In this document: piece by piece, positions 41,034-51,587 of the stretch
How the letters are laid out: each line of letters starts with the position of its first letter
Position numbering within the stretch: the stretch's first letter is position 1
Assembly: GCA_903945495.1 (NCBI GenBank)
Contig: CAJAVU010000021.1
Span: 124,001 to 188,000 of the forward strand
Reading direction: 5' to 3'
DNA from: an uncultured Flavobacteriales bacterium
GTDB lineage: Bacteria; Bacteroidota; Bacteroidia; Flavobacteriales_D; Crocinitomicaceae
Length of the DNA: 64,000 bases
Position numbers and translations under genes: made by a program
Notes under the pieces: model-generated
Told to the model about the DNA's origin: nothing
Seen by the model: the letters and a program-made list of their open reading frames with translations, nothing else
Database searches by the model: none

Positions 41034-41858
41034 TCAATTGTAAAAAGACACCAACCCAATTAACACCATCGTTCCATCCAAAGCGGCGAAAAAGAAGATA
41101 GATCTTGTCGAATTTGTGAAGAGGACAAGCAAGAACGCAAGCAGGGCAATACTACCTAAAAGAACGTTTTGCCATATTTCTTGATTGATATTTGCGATAA
41201 TAAGATAAAAAACAGCTAAAAAGGCAAGTGAAACTACTTTTGAAACTGTAACACCAAAAAGTAAAGGAAGTGTTTTGTGCTGCATTCGATCTTGTTCCAT
41301 ATCCCGAATATCAAAGGGAATTGTAAGTGCTGCGAAAAGGAAAAAGAAGGCTGTTAATTCATTTTGTACGACTTCTGTTTTTCTACCCTCATTCAGCCAT
41401 GGAATGTAAAACAATACACAGGTCCAAACGACTGCGATTAAAAATGTTTTCAGAAAAGGAATTTCTCTCAAGCGTTTCCCAAAAAATGGAACCACATAAA
41501 AAATGCTGACAAAAACAGTAAGTATAAACAGCCAACCATTTGAAAGAACATCTTTTACTAAATAAGCAGAAAGCAATAAAGCTAGAATTCCGCAAATGAT
41601 TGACATTGGATTCATCCAGTAGATTCGTTTCTTAAGCCAAATGTAGGTTTCTGTTTGAAGTGTTGCTTGCTTCTTAAATTTATAAATCCGCTGTAAATTA
41701 TACACTGAAAACGTAGCCAAGGAAATAGCTAAGGCATATAAAAACCAGTTCGAAACAATATGTGAATACAGCCATCCTCCAGACAAAGTACCTGCAGCCA
41801 GACTAATCCAACAATTACTGTAAATACTATGTTTTATGAATGCTTTGATGCTGAAAAT
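41034..41858 (-). CDS. UbiA-like integral membrane protein with no canonical start
   Basis: A membrane protein of about 250-274 residues with eight or so hydrophobic segments and the second UbiA Asp motif (FDIRDMEQDRMQHKTLP). The first Asp-rich motif is degraded to VYNLQRIYKF, so prenyl transfer is doubtful. A TTG at 41786 would start inside the first membrane helix. The frame stays open upstream with sensible protein sequence (AFIKHSIYSNCWISLAAGT), but contains no ATG, GTG or TTG down to the stop of the preceding gene at 41858. Start could be a rare AUU at 41858, overlapping that stop by one base, or the gene could carry a 5' lesion. Confidence 0.7.
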   Translation of the reverse strand: MFSIKAFIKHSIYSNCWISLAAGTLSGGWLYSHIVSNWFLYALAISLATFSVYNLQRIYKFKKQATLQTETYIWLKKRIYWMNPMSIICGILALLLSAYLVKDVLSNGWLFILTVFVSIFYVVPFFGKRLREIPFLKTFLIAVVWTCVLFYIPWLNEGRKTEVVQNELTAFFFLFAALTIPFDIRDMEQDRMQHKTLPLLFGVTVSKVVSLAFLAVFYLIIANINQEIWQNVLLGSIALLAFLLVLFTNSTRSIFFFAALDGTMVLIGLVSFYN

Positions 41859-42859
41859 TACGCAATTTCCGCCAAGACTCGCTCAACGCTGATGGATTGA
41901 ATACAATCACACGCTTTCTTTTTCTTGCACGTTGGACACTCCGGATCATTCACGAGAATGGAAACATTACTTCCCAATGCTTGCCAACGACCTGGATGAA
42001 TAGGTTTTCTTGGAGAAAACAATCCGATTGTTCGAACACCTAAAAACCCTGCAATATGTAAAGGACCAGTTGAACACGCGATTAAATTCTGCACTTTTCC
42101 AATGAAAACAATTAACTGTTCCAAGGACATAGTTCCAGAAAGATCAATGATGGATGGATTTTTCGGCAAGTCTTTACGATACAATTCTCCTTCCTTTTCT
42201 GTTCCTGTGAAAAAAACCGTATAGCCATTATCCGCTAATTTATTCGCAAGTTCAGCATACGAAGACATCGGCCATTCTACTGCACTTCCTTGTGATTTCG
42301 GATGAAGAACAACGGTTTTTGAAGCCGCTGATAGCATTTCTTCAATATTTTTAGGTAATCCTACCTGAACTGGTTGAAAAGCGCTTACCATCTCTGAAAC
42401 GGTCTCCAGCGATGGAATTTCAGTTAATCCAAACGGTCGAAGTAACTCAAAATTCAATTGCGACTCGTGCAAAGGTGAAGATTTGCGTGTAAAATTCAAT
42501 CGATGTGAGCATGTCAACAAATGATATGTTCTGTGCGATGTCCCAATACGCATTGGAATCTTAGCTTTCTTTGCCAACGCTGCAATATCTTTATTCGGGA
42601 AAACATGGATGATTGCTGAAGCATGTAATTCATGTAAGGCCTCAATTCGCTGTGAAGTTGGTAAACCTTCAATTCTATTCCAATCGACAAATTCATCGAT
42701 GACTGAAAAACAATCAACAACAGGTTTTGTATAGTTTTTTCCTAAGTAAATTAACTCAACTCCAGGAATATTTTTCTTTAACCAAACACACATTGGAAGC
42801 GTCAACATAACATCTCCAATACTATCCGTTCTTGATATAATAATTCTATTTACGCTCAT
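41858..42859 (-). CDS. Glycosyltransferase family 9 (heptosyltransferase-like)
   Basis: A 333-residue GT-B fold enzyme. The N-terminus NRIIISRTDSIGDVMLTLP and the donor-site region LIACSTGPLHIAGFLGVRTIGLFSP match ADP-heptose:LPS heptosyltransferases. It ends with a Cys-rich stretch (CPTCKKKKACDC). It probably adds a sugar to the lipopolysaccharide core. It starts in a 4-bp overlap with the stop of the family 2 enzyme, showing a coupled pair. Confidence 0.87.
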   Translation of the reverse strand: MSVNRIIISRTDSIGDVMLTLPMCVWLKKNIPGVELIYLGKNYTKPVVDCFSVIDEFVDWNRIEGLPTSQRIEALHELHASAIIHVFPNKDIAALAKKAKIPMRIGTSHRTYHLLTCSHRLNFTRKSSPLHESQLNFELLRPFGLTEIPSLETVSEMVSAFQPVQVGLPKNIEEMLSAASKTVVLHPKSQGSAVEWPMSSYAELANKLADNGYTVFFTGTEKEGELYRKDLPKNPSIIDLSGTMSLEQLIVFIGKVQNLIACSTGPLHIAGFLGVRTIGLFSPRKPIHPGRWQALGSNVSILVNDPECPTCKKKKACDCIQSISVERVLAEIA

Positions 42860-43614
42860 TTTTGACGTTGTAAATTCAAAAGCATTACATATTTTCTGTA
42901 AGTAGCGTAGGCACTAAGGCGTGAGATTGTGAAACCTGTAGCTCCATCCATAAAACCGCGCTTAAAAATGAAACTTTTAAAGAATTGCGCAATAACCTTC
43001 ATTCCAATCTTGAACCAATTCGACCGACCTCCTCTCGCATACAATTCCGTTGATGCAATTTTACCAAAATATTCAATCTGTTTCAAGTGATCTTCGCGTG
43101 TATAGTAAGAATAATGTAATAAATCACCTTTCAAAAATCCAACTTCCTGATTTTCATTCATATCCAAACGGTCATGTGGATTAACTCCTTGCCATCTGGC
43201 ATGATTCCGATTCACCAAACGCGTTTTCGAATCTGGATACCATCCACAATATTTCACCCAATGCCCACAGTAATTCGTCAAACGATTAAAGCGATAACCT
43301 GCTAGTGTTGGATTGGCTTTCATTTCCAAAATACTCGTTTTCAGTTCATCCGTCAAAGCTTCATCTGCATCTAATGACAAAATCCAATCATGACTTGCCT
43401 GATCAATCGCAAAGTTCTTTTGTTGAATATGTCCTTCAAACGGATTTTCAATAAACTTCACATTGTATTTAGCACAAATTTCTGCCGTTTTATCTTTCGA
43501 GAAAGAATCAATCACAATAATTTCATCCGCTACTCCTTGCAATGATGCAAGACAGCGCTCAATATTACGTTCCTCATTGAAGGTAATGATAACTGCTGAA
43601 AGTGAAATTGCCAT
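42856..43614 (-). CDS. Glycosyltransferase family 2 (WaaE/KdtX-like)
   Basis: A 252-residue GT-A enzyme: LSAVIITFNEERNIERCLASL at the N-terminus, the DxD-type motif SLDADEAL near residue 90, and RLVNRNHARWQGVNPHDRL, a block typical of LPS-core beta-glucosyltransferases of the WaaE/KdtX type. It probably acts on the lipopolysaccharide core together with the heptosyltransferase-like gene that overlaps its 3' end by 4 bp. Confidence 0.88.
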   Translation of the reverse strand: MAISLSAVIITFNEERNIERCLASLQGVADEIIVIDSFSKDKTAEICAKYNVKFIENPFEGHIQQKNFAIDQASHDWILSLDADEALTDELKTSILEMKANPTLAGYRFNRLTNYCGHWVKYCGWYPDSKTRLVNRNHARWQGVNPHDRLDMNENQEVGFLKGDLLHYSYYTREDHLKQIEYFGKIASTELYARGGRSNWFKIGMKVIAQFFKSFIFKRGFMDGATGFTISRLSAYATYRKYVMLLNLQRQK

Positions 43615-43635
43615 TTGAAGATGTACTTCGTGTGA

Positions 43636-45144
43636 TTATTTAACGCGTAAACGTTGACCAACTGTCAAACGATTAATATTGATTCCGGGATTCAATTTTG
43701 TTAATTGTGCTTGGGTTAAACCATGTCTAGATGCGACTTTCGAAAAGGTATCACCAGATTTTACAGAATAATATTTTTTAACTGGCTTTGGTGGCTCAAC
43801 CTTAGGTACATCCTTTTGCTCAGTTGCTCCTCCAGGTCCGCTTTTCAATTGTAAACGTTGACCAACGTAAATGTTTGTCGTTCGCAAAGCATTCCACTCC
43901 ATGATTTGCTCAACTGTAACACCATATTTTGTTGCAATCGTCCCCATCGTTTCACCACTTTTCACTTTGTGATAAATGTAGTTGCCTAATGCAGGTAAAC
44001 TATTACCAAGAGAATCCAATGAATCGACAACAACAGGTTCTAAATCGATTGGTTTAACAACTGGGGCAACTTCACCAGAATACAATTTACGTTCTAGACC
44101 ATACAAACTATCTTCTAAACTTACTAAAAGACCGATTTTCTCCAATGGACCAGAAATGCACTGACTTGGTTTAGTTGAAGGAATGTAGGTTGTTTTATAA
44201 ACCGGATTTAACGCCTTAATATCATCAACTGGCCAATTCACCAATTTTGAAATAGAATTCATGTGCACACCTGCCGCTAAACACATTGTATCCAATTGTG
44301 CATAATGCACTTTTACATCCATTGGAACGATATTGTGTTCAGCATGATAAGTCAACAAATATGCTGCAGCAATAAAATTTGGAACATATCCTTGTGTTTC
44401 AGTCGGTAAGAATGGTCTCACTTCCCAATAGGTTGTTTTGTTTCCAGAACGGCGAATGGCTTTATTGACATTTCCTGGTCCAGCATTGTAAGCGGCAAGT
44501 GCTAAATTCCAATCACCATAAATTCCGTACAACTGACGCAAATAACGACATGCCGCATCCGTTGCTTGAACAGGATCCATTCGTTCATCGATGTAGGAAT
44601 TTTCCTTCAAACCAAAGTACAAACCAGTTCGGTACATGAATTGCCACAAACCTAATGCACCAGCGCGCGATTTCACTTGTGGACGCAATCCAGATTCAAT
44701 AACTGGCAAATATTTCAATTCGATTGGCAAACCGTATTCGGCCAACTTTTCTTCGAATAAATCAAAGTATAATGTTGATCGACCCAATACAACACGTGCA
44801 AAACCACGACGATTTTGAGCGAAAAATTTAATTGTTGAAAGTGTTGCTGCATTACAATCTAAATGAAACGGTGACATTTCATTCATTTTTTCTAAACGTT
44901 CGCAATACACTTCATCAGAAAATTGAGGAGCATCACCTGGTTCATAGTTCAAAGCGTTGATGATTGAATCATAATTGTTTTGATTCGCATAATCTGCCAA
45001 GAATAATTGTAAAGATTGCTCAACTGTATTAATAAACGCATCTTTTTTCAAGGTATCGCCTGGACGAACTAAATGAGCAGGCGTTTGGGCATTTGCTGCT
45101 AGAGCAAAAATGCATGAGAAAAAGATGAGTTTCAATTTAATCAT
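43636..45144 (-). CDS. Membrane-bound lytic murein transglycosylase D-like with two LysM domains
   Basis: A 502-residue secreted enzyme. A signal peptide (LIFFSCIFALAANA) is followed by a Slt-type catalytic domain with the catalytic Glu in LPVIESGLRP, then GALGLWQFMYRTG and AAYNAGPGNVNKAI. Two C-terminal LysM modules (KVKSGETMGTIATKYGV and SVKSGDTFSKVASRHGL) bind peptidoglycan. It cleaves murein glycan strands with 1,6-anhydro product formation. It lies 4 bp downstream of gatA and may share its transcript. Confidence 0.92.
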   Translation of the reverse strand: MIKLKLIFFSCIFALAANAQTPAHLVRPGDTLKKDAFINTVEQSLQLFLADYANQNNYDSIINALNYEPGDAPQFSDEVYCERLEKMNEMSPFHLDCNAATLSTIKFFAQNRRGFARVVLGRSTLYFDLFEEKLAEYGLPIELKYLPVIESGLRPQVKSRAGALGLWQFMYRTGLYFGLKENSYIDERMDPVQATDAACRYLRQLYGIYGDWNLALAAYNAGPGNVNKAIRRSGNKTTYWEVRPFLPTETQGYVPNFIAAAYLLTYHAEHNIVPMDVKVHYAQLDTMCLAAGVHMNSISKLVNWPVDDIKALNPVYKTTYIPSTKPSQCISGPLEKIGLLVSLEDSLYGLERKLYSGEVAPVVKPIDLEPVVVDSLDSLGNSLPALGNYIYHKVKSGETMGTIATKYGVTVEQIMEWNALRTTNIYVGQRLQLKSGPGGATEQKDVPKVEPPKPVKKYYSVKSGDTFSKVASRHGLTQAQLTKLNPGININRLTVGQRLRVK

Positions 45145-45148
45145 AAGC

Positions 45149-46558
45149 TTAAGCTAATTTTTCCAAGTAAGATGAAAAGTTAAATAGGTCTTTTTCACCG
45201 AAATTTTTCCCCATTACTTGAATTCCAAAGGGCATACCATTTGAGTGTTTGCCAAGTGGAAGTGATATTGCAGGATGTCCTGTCAAGTTTGCATGAACTG
45301 TAAAAATATCTTGCAAATACATTTGAATTGGATCTTTCACTGCGTTTAATTCAAACGCTGTCGAAGGCGTTGTTGGAAGTAAAATCAAATCGTATTGACT
45401 TAAAATTTCTTCTGTTCTATTTTTCAATACACGACGAACTTTTTGTCCTTTCGTGTAAAAAGCATCATAATATCCATGAGATAGAACGAATGTTCCAGCC
45501 ATGATTCTTCTTTGAACTTCAGGACCAAATCCTTCAGAACGCGATTTCTTATAGGTTTGTTCAACACCCACAGCACTTGAACTTCTGTGACCAAAATGAA
45601 CACCATCAAAACGTGATAAGTTCGAAGATGCTTCAGCTGTAGTTAAAACGTAGTATGTTGGAACCATGTATTCCAAGTATGGAAACGAAACAAATTCAAC
45701 TTCGTGACCATCAGCTTTTAATTTTGTAATCGTATCCTCCATTTTTTCTACCACTTCAGGATCAATTCCTTCAGTGTGCAAACTTTCTTGGATAACTGCG
45801 ATTTTCTTTGTTTGAATTGGTTCTATAGAAGCGTATGCATCAACAGATCTGCTTGAAACCGTTGAATCGAACTCATCTTCACCTGCCATTATTTCTAATA
45901 ACAAAGCCGAATCTTCTAATGAATTTGTAAATGGTCCAATTTGATCGAACGAAGAAGCGTAGGCAATTAAACCGTAGCGACTAATGCGACCATAGGTTGG
46001 TTTTAAACCATACGTTCCAGTAAATGATGCCGGTTGACGAATAGACCCACCTGTATCACTACCCAATGTTGCTGTACACATTCCCGCTGAAACTGCAACA
46101 GCAGAACCACCTGAAGATCCACCAGGAACAAGGTTTTTATTCAAGAAATTTTTAACGGGACCGAAAGCAGAATTTTCATTGGACGAACCCATTGCAAATT
46201 CATCACAATTTAATCGGCCGATAATTACTGCGTCCTCATCTAATAATCGTTGAACTGCTGTTCCTGTAAATAAAGATTCAAATCCTTCTAATATTTTAGA
46301 AGAGGCTGTAACTTTATGTCCTGCATAACAAAGATTATCTTTTAAACCAATCACCATTCCAGCTAAACGTCCCGCATTTCCTGCTTTACGTTTTGCATCA
46401 ACTTCAATTGCTTTTTCTTTTGCCGAATTTTCAAACACCTCCAAAAAGACATTTAAATCGGAATTTTGCTGAATAGCATTAAGATAGCCTTCAACTATTT
46501 CCAAAACAGTACTACCCGAAGCAAGGGCGGTTTTCACTTCAGCAAATGTTTTATACAT
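45149..46558 (-). CDS. gatA: Glu/Asp-tRNA amidotransferase subunit A
   Basis: A 469-residue amidase-signature enzyme. The catalytic Lys is in GLKDNLCYAGH; the Ser-cisSer-Lys triad continues in PGGSSGGSAVAVSAG and SDTGGSIRQPASF. It hydrolyses glutamine to feed ammonia to GatB for transamidation of mischarged tRNA. The length is standard. gatC lies apart at 35576 and gatB is not visible. tatA is directly upstream, 14 bp away. Confidence 0.95.
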   Translation of the reverse strand: MYKTFAEVKTALASGSTVLEIVEGYLNAIQQNSDLNVFLEVFENSAKEKAIEVDAKRKAGNAGRLAGMVIGLKDNLCYAGHKVTASSKILEGFESLFTGTAVQRLLDEDAVIIGRLNCDEFAMGSSNENSAFGPVKNFLNKNLVPGGSSGGSAVAVSAGMCTATLGSDTGGSIRQPASFTGTYGLKPTYGRISRYGLIAYASSFDQIGPFTNSLEDSALLLEIMAGEDEFDSTVSSRSVDAYASIEPIQTKKIAVIQESLHTEGIDPEVVEKMEDTITKLKADGHEVEFVSFPYLEYMVPTYYVLTTAEASSNLSRFDGVHFGHRSSSAVGVEQTYKKSRSEGFGPEVQRRIMAGTFVLSHGYYDAFYTKGQKVRRVLKNRTEEILSQYDLILLPTTPSTAFELNAVKDPIQMYLQDIFTVHANLTGHPAISLPLGKHSNGMPFGIQVMGKNFGEKDLFNFSSYLEKLA

Positions 46559-46572
46559 TGGGAAAGAATTTA

Positions 46573-46761
46573 TTAGTTTTTCTCCTCTGTTTGTTTAGGC
46601 TCTTCTTTTGCAGCTTCACCAGTTTTTGAAGCATCTTTAAATTCCTTCACGCCTTGTCCAAGACCTTTCATTAGTTCTGGAATTTTCTTTCCACCGAATA
46701 ACAATAGAACGACTGCCAAAATTACGATTACTTGCCAAGGACCAAAAACTCCTAAAATCAT
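46573..46761 (-). CDS. tatA: Twin-arginine translocase subunit TatA/E
   Basis: A 62-residue protein with one membrane helix ([16 protein letters not shown]), the [16 protein letters not shown] hinge and amphipathic helix, then a charged tail ending KQTEEKN. This is the classic TatA shape. It forms the pore for export of folded proteins with TatC. ATG 46761 ([10 protein letters not shown]) is preferred; the frame extends to 46788 without resembling TatA. tatC is not in the window. Confidence 0.92.
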   Translation of the reverse strand: MILGVFGPWQVIVILAVVLLLFGGKKIPELMKGLGQGVKEFKDASKTGEAAKEEPKQTEEKN

Positions 46762-46845
46762 GGTATATATTTTTAAATGTTCACGCAAAGTTACTGAATT
46801 ATCAGTAATATCGAATTCATATTGTGTGCAAACTGTTAAATAATC

Positions 46846-46874
46846 AAAAAAGCCCCCCGGAATGGGAGGCTTTT
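46846..46874 (-). terminator. Terminator of the rimP-nusA-infB operon
   Basis: On the minus strand AAAAGCCTCCC pairs with GGGGGGCTTTT (one mismatch) and runs into a T6 tract, 20 bp after the infB stop. Confidence 0.8.
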
Positions 46875-46893
46875 CTTTTCAATTAAGTAGAAA

Positions 46894-49743
46894 TTACAAT
46901 TTTCTTGCAACTTCAACTTCTTCGTAAGACTCAACAATATCACCAATTTTGATATCATTGAACTTATCAATATTTAAACCACATTCGTAGTTATTTTTCA
47001 CTTCTCTTACATCGTCTTTAAATCGTTTCAATGATCCAAGTACACCTGAATGAATTACGATACCATCACGGATGATACGCACTTTGTTGCTGCGTTTGAT
47101 GATACCATCCAACACATAACATCCTGCAATTGTACCCACTTTCGTGATATCGAATGTTTCGCGAATCTCTGCAGAACCAACGATTTTTTCTTCAATGTCT
47201 GGAGATAACATTCCTTCCATCGCAGATTTGATTTCATCGATTGCTTTGTAGATAACTGAATACAAACGAATATCAATTTGTTCATTTTCAGCCAATTTAC
47301 GTGCAGACAACGATGGACGAACCTGGAATCCGATGATGATTGCGTCTGATGCCGAAGCAAGATTCACATCCGCCTCAGAAATAGCTCCAACTCCTTTGTG
47401 TACAATATTTACTTGAATTTCCGGAGTTGATAAGTTCAACAACGAGTCAGATAATGCCTCGATTGAACCATCCACGTCACCTTTCACAATGATGTTCAAC
47501 TCTTTAAAGTCTCCAATCGCCAAACGACGACCAATTTCATCCAATGTAATATGTTTCGTTGTACGTAGACCTTGTTCACGATACAATTGCTCACGTTTCG
47601 TTGCGATTGCTTTCGCTTCACGCTCTTCATCCATTACGTGGAATTTATCACCCGCACTTGGCGCGCCATTGATTCCAAGAATTGATACTGGTTTTGATGG
47701 TCCAGCTTCTTTGATGCTTGCACCATGCTCATCGTGCATTGCACGAACACGACCATAGTTTCTACCAACAAGAACGATATCACCAATTTTAAGCGTTCCT
47801 GCTTCCACCAACATATTCGTTACGTAACCTTTTCCTTTATCCAAAGAAGATTCGATTACTGTACCCAATGCGTTTTTATTTGGATTCGCACGAAGCGTTA
47901 ATAATTCTGCCTCTAACAATACTTTCTCCAACAATGAGTCAATGTTCACGTTTTGTTTTGCAGAGATTTCTTGTACTTGGTATTTACCACCCCAGTCTTC
48001 CACCAAGATATTCATTTGAGATAATTGCTCTCTAATTTTATCTGGATTTGCTCCTGGTTTGTCAATTTTATTGATTGCGAACACCATCGGTACACCTGCA
48101 GCTTGAGCGTGAGAGATTGCCTCTTTTGTTTGTGGCATCACGTCATCATCCGCCGCAACAATGATAATTGCAACATCGGTAATTTGAGCACCACGTGCAC
48201 GCATTGCTGTAAAGGCTTCGTGACCTGGAGTATCTAAGAAAGTCATTTTACGACCATCTTTTAATGTTACCGAATATGCACCAATGTGCTGAGTAATTCC
48301 TCCGGCCTCACCTGCAGTTACGTTGGCATTACGGATTTTATCCAATAAGGATGTTTTACCGTGGTCAACGTGACCCATTACAGTGATAATTGGCGGACGA
48401 TCTACTAAATCTTCTTCTTTATCTTCAACTACTGGAATTGCTTCTTGTACTTCAGCACTTACAAATTGCGCTTCGAAACCAAACTCATCAGCAACGATTT
48501 GAATTGTTTCAGCATCTAAACGTTGGTTGATCGAAGCGAAAATACCCAAGGACATACAAGCCGAAATTACAGCTGTAGGTTGCGTATTCATCATAGAAGC
48601 AAGTTCTGAAACCGTAACGAATTCCGTTAATTTCAATACTTTTTCTTCCATTTCAGCAGCTTCCATTTCATCTTGACGACGTTGAGCTACGTAATCACGT
48701 TTTGCACGACGGTTTTTAGATGCTTTGGATTTACCACCTTGATTCGAAAGACGCGCTAATGTATCCTTGATCTCTTTCTGAATATCTTTTTCCTTGATTT
48801 CAGGTTTATCAAATTTAGGAGCAGCGCCACCTTTCTTAAAGTTTTTATTTCCAGCCCCTTGGTTACCTTGATAACCACCTGGTTTTGCTGGAGTTGCCGA
48901 TCCTGGTGCTGGTGCTGGAGCATTTGGATCAACTTTCTTAATTCTTTTACGTTTCTTGCGTGCGTCAGCAGCAGCATTAGAACCTGGTTTGTTCGAGGTT
49001 TTTGGACGATCAACAGGTAATTCAATTCTACCAAGAACCGTTGGCCCTGTCAACACTTTACGTTCAACACGAATTGTTTCGATTTCACGTGGTGCTTCTG
49101 GCTCAGGTTTTTCTTCTACTGGTTTCACCTCTGCAACTGGCTCAACAGCTTTTGGTTTTTCAACCACTGGAGCCGGTTTAGCTGGTTCTTCGTGCTGATG
49201 TTTTTTCTTATCAGGACGCGTTTTTGTGTTCAATTTGTCCAAGTCGATTTTACCAATCACTTGTACTTGAACATCCCCTTCACCGATTGTTTTTGCTTCA
49301 GAAACCTCTGGCTTTTCAACAACCTCTGGAGCTGCTTCCACAACTGGTGCAGCAACTGGTTCAGGCGTAGCAACAACTTCTTGTTGCTTTTCTTCTACCA
49401 CTTTTTGAGGTTCTTCAAAAACGTTGCGTTTAATTTCCTCCATGTTAATTGGATCTGAATCATCATCATCATCCGATTTTTGAGGCGCCTCGTCTTGTTT
49501 TGAATCTCTAATGGAGATTGTTTCACGCTTTTCGCGCTTAACTGCTGAGAACTTAGATTTCTCTTTCATCGTTTGATCAGCAGCGAATTCAGTTTGTAGA
49601 ATATCATAATGCTCACCTTCTAACTTTGTGTTAGGGTTCACATCAATCTTTATTCCTTTTGAGTCAAGGAATTCAACAAGCGTGGAGATCCCAACATTGA
49701 GTTCTCCAGCTGCTTTTCCTAATCTTATTGGTTTTCCGGCCAT
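46894..49743 (-). CDS. infB: Translation initiation factor IF-2
   Basis: A 949-residue GTPase. An N-terminal IF2_N-type helix ([21 protein letters not shown]) is followed by a long, low-complexity Glu/Pro/Val/Lys-rich linker (about 60-330). The G domain has GHVDHGKTS near residue 456, DTPGHEAF and NKIDKPG. The C-terminal domains bind initiator tRNA. It promotes fMet-tRNA binding to the 30S subunit and subunit joining. Its size is large because of the linker, as is usual in Bacteroidota. It is the third gene of rimP-nusA-infB, 63 bp after nusA. Confidence 0.96.
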   Translation of the reverse strand: MAGKPIRLGKAAGELNVGISTLVEFLDSKGIKIDVNPNTKLEGEHYDILQTEFAADQTMKEKSKFSAVKREKRETISIRDSKQDEAPQKSDDDDDSDPINMEEIKRNVFEEPQKVVEEKQQEVVATPEPVAAPVVEAAPEVVEKPEVSEAKTIGEGDVQVQVIGKIDLDKLNTKTRPDKKKHQHEEPAKPAPVVEKPKAVEPVAEVKPVEEKPEPEAPREIETIRVERKVLTGPTVLGRIELPVDRPKTSNKPGSNAAADARKKRKRIKKVDPNAPAPAPGSATPAKPGGYQGNQGAGNKNFKKGGAAPKFDKPEIKEKDIQKEIKDTLARLSNQGGKSKASKNRRAKRDYVAQRRQDEMEAAEMEEKVLKLTEFVTVSELASMMNTQPTAVISACMSLGIFASINQRLDAETIQIVADEFGFEAQFVSAEVQEAIPVVEDKEEDLVDRPPIITVMGHVDHGKTSLLDKIRNANVTAGEAGGITQHIGAYSVTLKDGRKMTFLDTPGHEAFTAMRARGAQITDVAIIIVAADDDVMPQTKEAISHAQAAGVPMVFAINKIDKPGANPDKIREQLSQMNILVEDWGGKYQVQEISAKQNVNIDSLLEKVLLEAELLTLRANPNKNALGTVIESSLDKGKGYVTNMLVEAGTLKIGDIVLVGRNYGRVRAMHDEHGASIKEAGPSKPVSILGINGAPSAGDKFHVMDEEREAKAIATKREQLYREQGLRTTKHITLDEIGRRLAIGDFKELNIIVKGDVDGSIEALSDSLLNLSTPEIQVNIVHKGVGAISEADVNLASASDAIIIGFQVRPSLSARKLAENEQIDIRLYSVIYKAIDEIKSAMEGMLSPDIEEKIVGSAEIRETFDITKVGTIAGCYVLDGIIKRSNKVRIIRDGIVIHSGVLGSLKRFKDDVREVKNNYECGLNIDKFNDIKIGDIVESYEEVEVARKL

Positions 49744-49806
49744 ATAATTATGTGTCCTTCGTTTTTACTTATTCAGTAGTTTGTAACAAGTTACGCTTTA
49801 TGCTAT

Positions 49807-51042
49807 TTATTCGAATTCAGCACGTAGAATTCTAAATACTTCATCAATTGTTTCTTGCTCCAAGTCTGTTCTTTGTACAAGTTGCTCTGGGCTAATTTCT
49901 AACACAGATTTCGCAGTATCACATCCAATTGCTTTCAATTCATCGATAATCCAGCTATCGATTTCATCAGCAAATTCTTCCAAATCTACGTCTTCTACAT
50001 CCACTTCACCTTCACGGTAAACGTCTAATTCATATCCACACAGTTTTCCTGCCAACTTAATGTTGTGTCCACCTTTACCAATTGCCAATGACACTTGATC
50101 TGGTTTTAAGAAAACTTTCGCACGTTTATCTTCTTCACTAATTTCGATAGACGAAATTTTTGCAGGAGACAACGAACGTTGAATTAATAATTGAGGGTTT
50201 GTTGTGAAGTTAATCACATCAATGTTTTCATTTCTCAACTCACGAACAATTCCGTGAATACGAGATCCTTTCATACCAACACATGCTCCAACTGGATCCA
50301 CACGGTCATCGTAAGATTCAACAGCAACTTTTGCTCTTTCACCTGGTTCACGTACGATACGCTTAATTGTAATTAATCCGTCAAATACTTCAGGAACCTC
50401 AAGTTCAAACAAACGCTCAAGGAATTCTGGAGCTGTACGAGACAAGATAATTACCGGAGAACTGTTACGCATGTCAACTTTCGCAACAACTGCACGAACA
50501 GCTTCACCTTTCTTAAAGTAATCTGATGGAATTTGTTCTGATTTAGGCAATATCAACTCATTACCTTCATCATCCAATACCATAATTTCTTTTTTCCAAA
50601 CTTGGTACACTTCACCTGTAACGATTTCACCGATACGCTCTTTGTACACTTTGTATAAATGGTCTTTTTCAAGTTCCATAATACGAGAGATCAAGTTTTG
50701 GCGCAACGACAAGATGTTACGACGACCGAAGTCACCGAATTTAAACTCTTCCGTTACCTCTTCACCGATTTCGAAATCTGGCTCAATTTTAATTGCGTCA
50801 GAATAAGCGATTTCTGTATTTTGATCTTCAACTTCACCGTCGTCAACGATTTCTTTATTCAAGAAAATTTGAACGTCACCTTTATCAATGTTTACAATGA
50901 TATCGATGTGCTCATCAGTGTTGAATTTCTTTTTTAACATTGCTCGGAATACGTCTTCCAATACATGTTGCATCGTTTGTTTGTCGATGCTTTTCAATTC
51001 TTTGAATTCCGAAAACGATTCAACTAATTCAAGGCTATTCAT
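49807..51042 (-). CDS. nusA: Transcription termination/antitermination factor NusA
   Basis: A 411-residue protein: N-terminal RNAP-binding domain (1-about 125), S1 domain (GEIVTGEVYQVWKKEIMV), two KH domains (PVGACVGMKGSRIHGIV and SLAIGKGGHNIKLAGKL), and a short C-terminal helical part. It lacks the two long acidic repeats of the E. coli protein, as expected for this phylum. NusA stimulates hairpin folding and pausing at terminators. rimP lies 6 bp upstream. The operon leader contains a terminator-like hairpin that could respond to NusA. Confidence 0.96.
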   Translation of the reverse strand: MNSLELVESFSEFKELKSIDKQTMQHVLEDVFRAMLKKKFNTDEHIDIIVNIDKGDVQIFLNKEIVDDGEVEDQNTEIAYSDAIKIEPDFEIGEEVTEEFKFGDFGRRNILSLRQNLISRIMELEKDHLYKVYKERIGEIVTGEVYQVWKKEIMVLDDEGNELILPKSEQIPSDYFKKGEAVRAVVAKVDMRNSSPVIILSRTAPEFLERLFELEVPEVFDGLITIKRIVREPGERAKVAVESYDDRVDPVGACVGMKGSRIHGIVRELRNENIDVINFTTNPQLLIQRSLSPAKISSIEISEEDKRAKVFLKPDQVSLAIGKGGHNIKLAGKLCGYELDVYREGEVDVEDVDLEEFADEIDSWIIDELKAIGCDTAKSVLEISPEQLVQRTDLEQETIDEVFRILRAEFE

Positions 51043-51048
51043 GGTTAC

Positions 51049-51525
51049 CTATTTAAATGAAATAACAATTTTTGTGTCCTTTATTTGATCAAGTGGAAAA
51101 ACATGTTCTTCCACAATTAATTCCTTTTTCTTCTTCCCTTCAGGTTTTTCCATTCGAGAAGTTTCTAATGTGATTTCGGCATCAGTTGCTGCCTTCAAGA
51201 TTCCCTCTAACTTGGAACCATTGTGCAAAACAACCTTTACTTCTTTCCCGATATTTTTTGTGTATTGTGCTAAAACACGAAACGGTTTATCTAAACCAGC
51301 TGAAGAAACGTGTAATTCAAAATCTTCATCTTCTCGGTCTAAGTTATGCTCAACGTTTCGAGAAACTGACATACAATCATTGATTGCAACATTTCCTTCA
51401 TGCTTGTCTAATTCAACGTGAATCACATTGTTAGAAGAGATGGTAAGTTCAACAACAAACAAGCCGTTGTTTAACTCTGCGATGCGCTCATCGATTAATT
51501 CCAGTACCTTTTTTTTACTAATCAT
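51049..51525 (-). CDS. rimP: Ribosome maturation factor RimP
   Basis: A 158-residue RimP/YhbC protein. The conserved C-terminal half of the N-domain reads EDEDFELHVSSAGLDKPFRV, preceded by DCMSVSRNVEHNLD. It assists 30S subunit assembly. It is the first gene of the conserved rimP-nusA-infB operon, with a clear promoter 63 bp upstream and a hairpin in the short leader. Confidence 0.94.
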   Translation of the reverse strand: MISKKKVLELIDERIAELNNGLFVVELTISSNNVIHVELDKHEGNVAINDCMSVSRNVEHNLDREDEDFELHVSSAGLDKPFRVLAQYTKNIGKEVKVVLHNGSKLEGILKAATDAEITLETSRMEKPEGKKKKELIVEEHVFPLDQIKDTKIVISFK

Positions 51526-51532
51526 AACTTAT

Positions 51533-51557
51533 AAAAAGAGGGGACTTTCGTCCCCTC
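51533..51557 (-). terminator. Terminator-like hairpin in the rimP-nusA-infB leader (possible attenuator)
   Basis: On the minus strand GAGGGGAC-GAAA-GTCCCCTC forms a perfect 8-bp stem with a GNRA-type GAAA loop, followed at once by TTTTT and, 12 bases after the stem, by the rimP ATG. It lies between the promoter and rimP. No gene on this strand ends upstream of it, so it is part of the leader. Confidence 0.75.
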
Positions 51558-51587
51558 ATTCTGTCTCGATATTTCTTAAATACGGCA

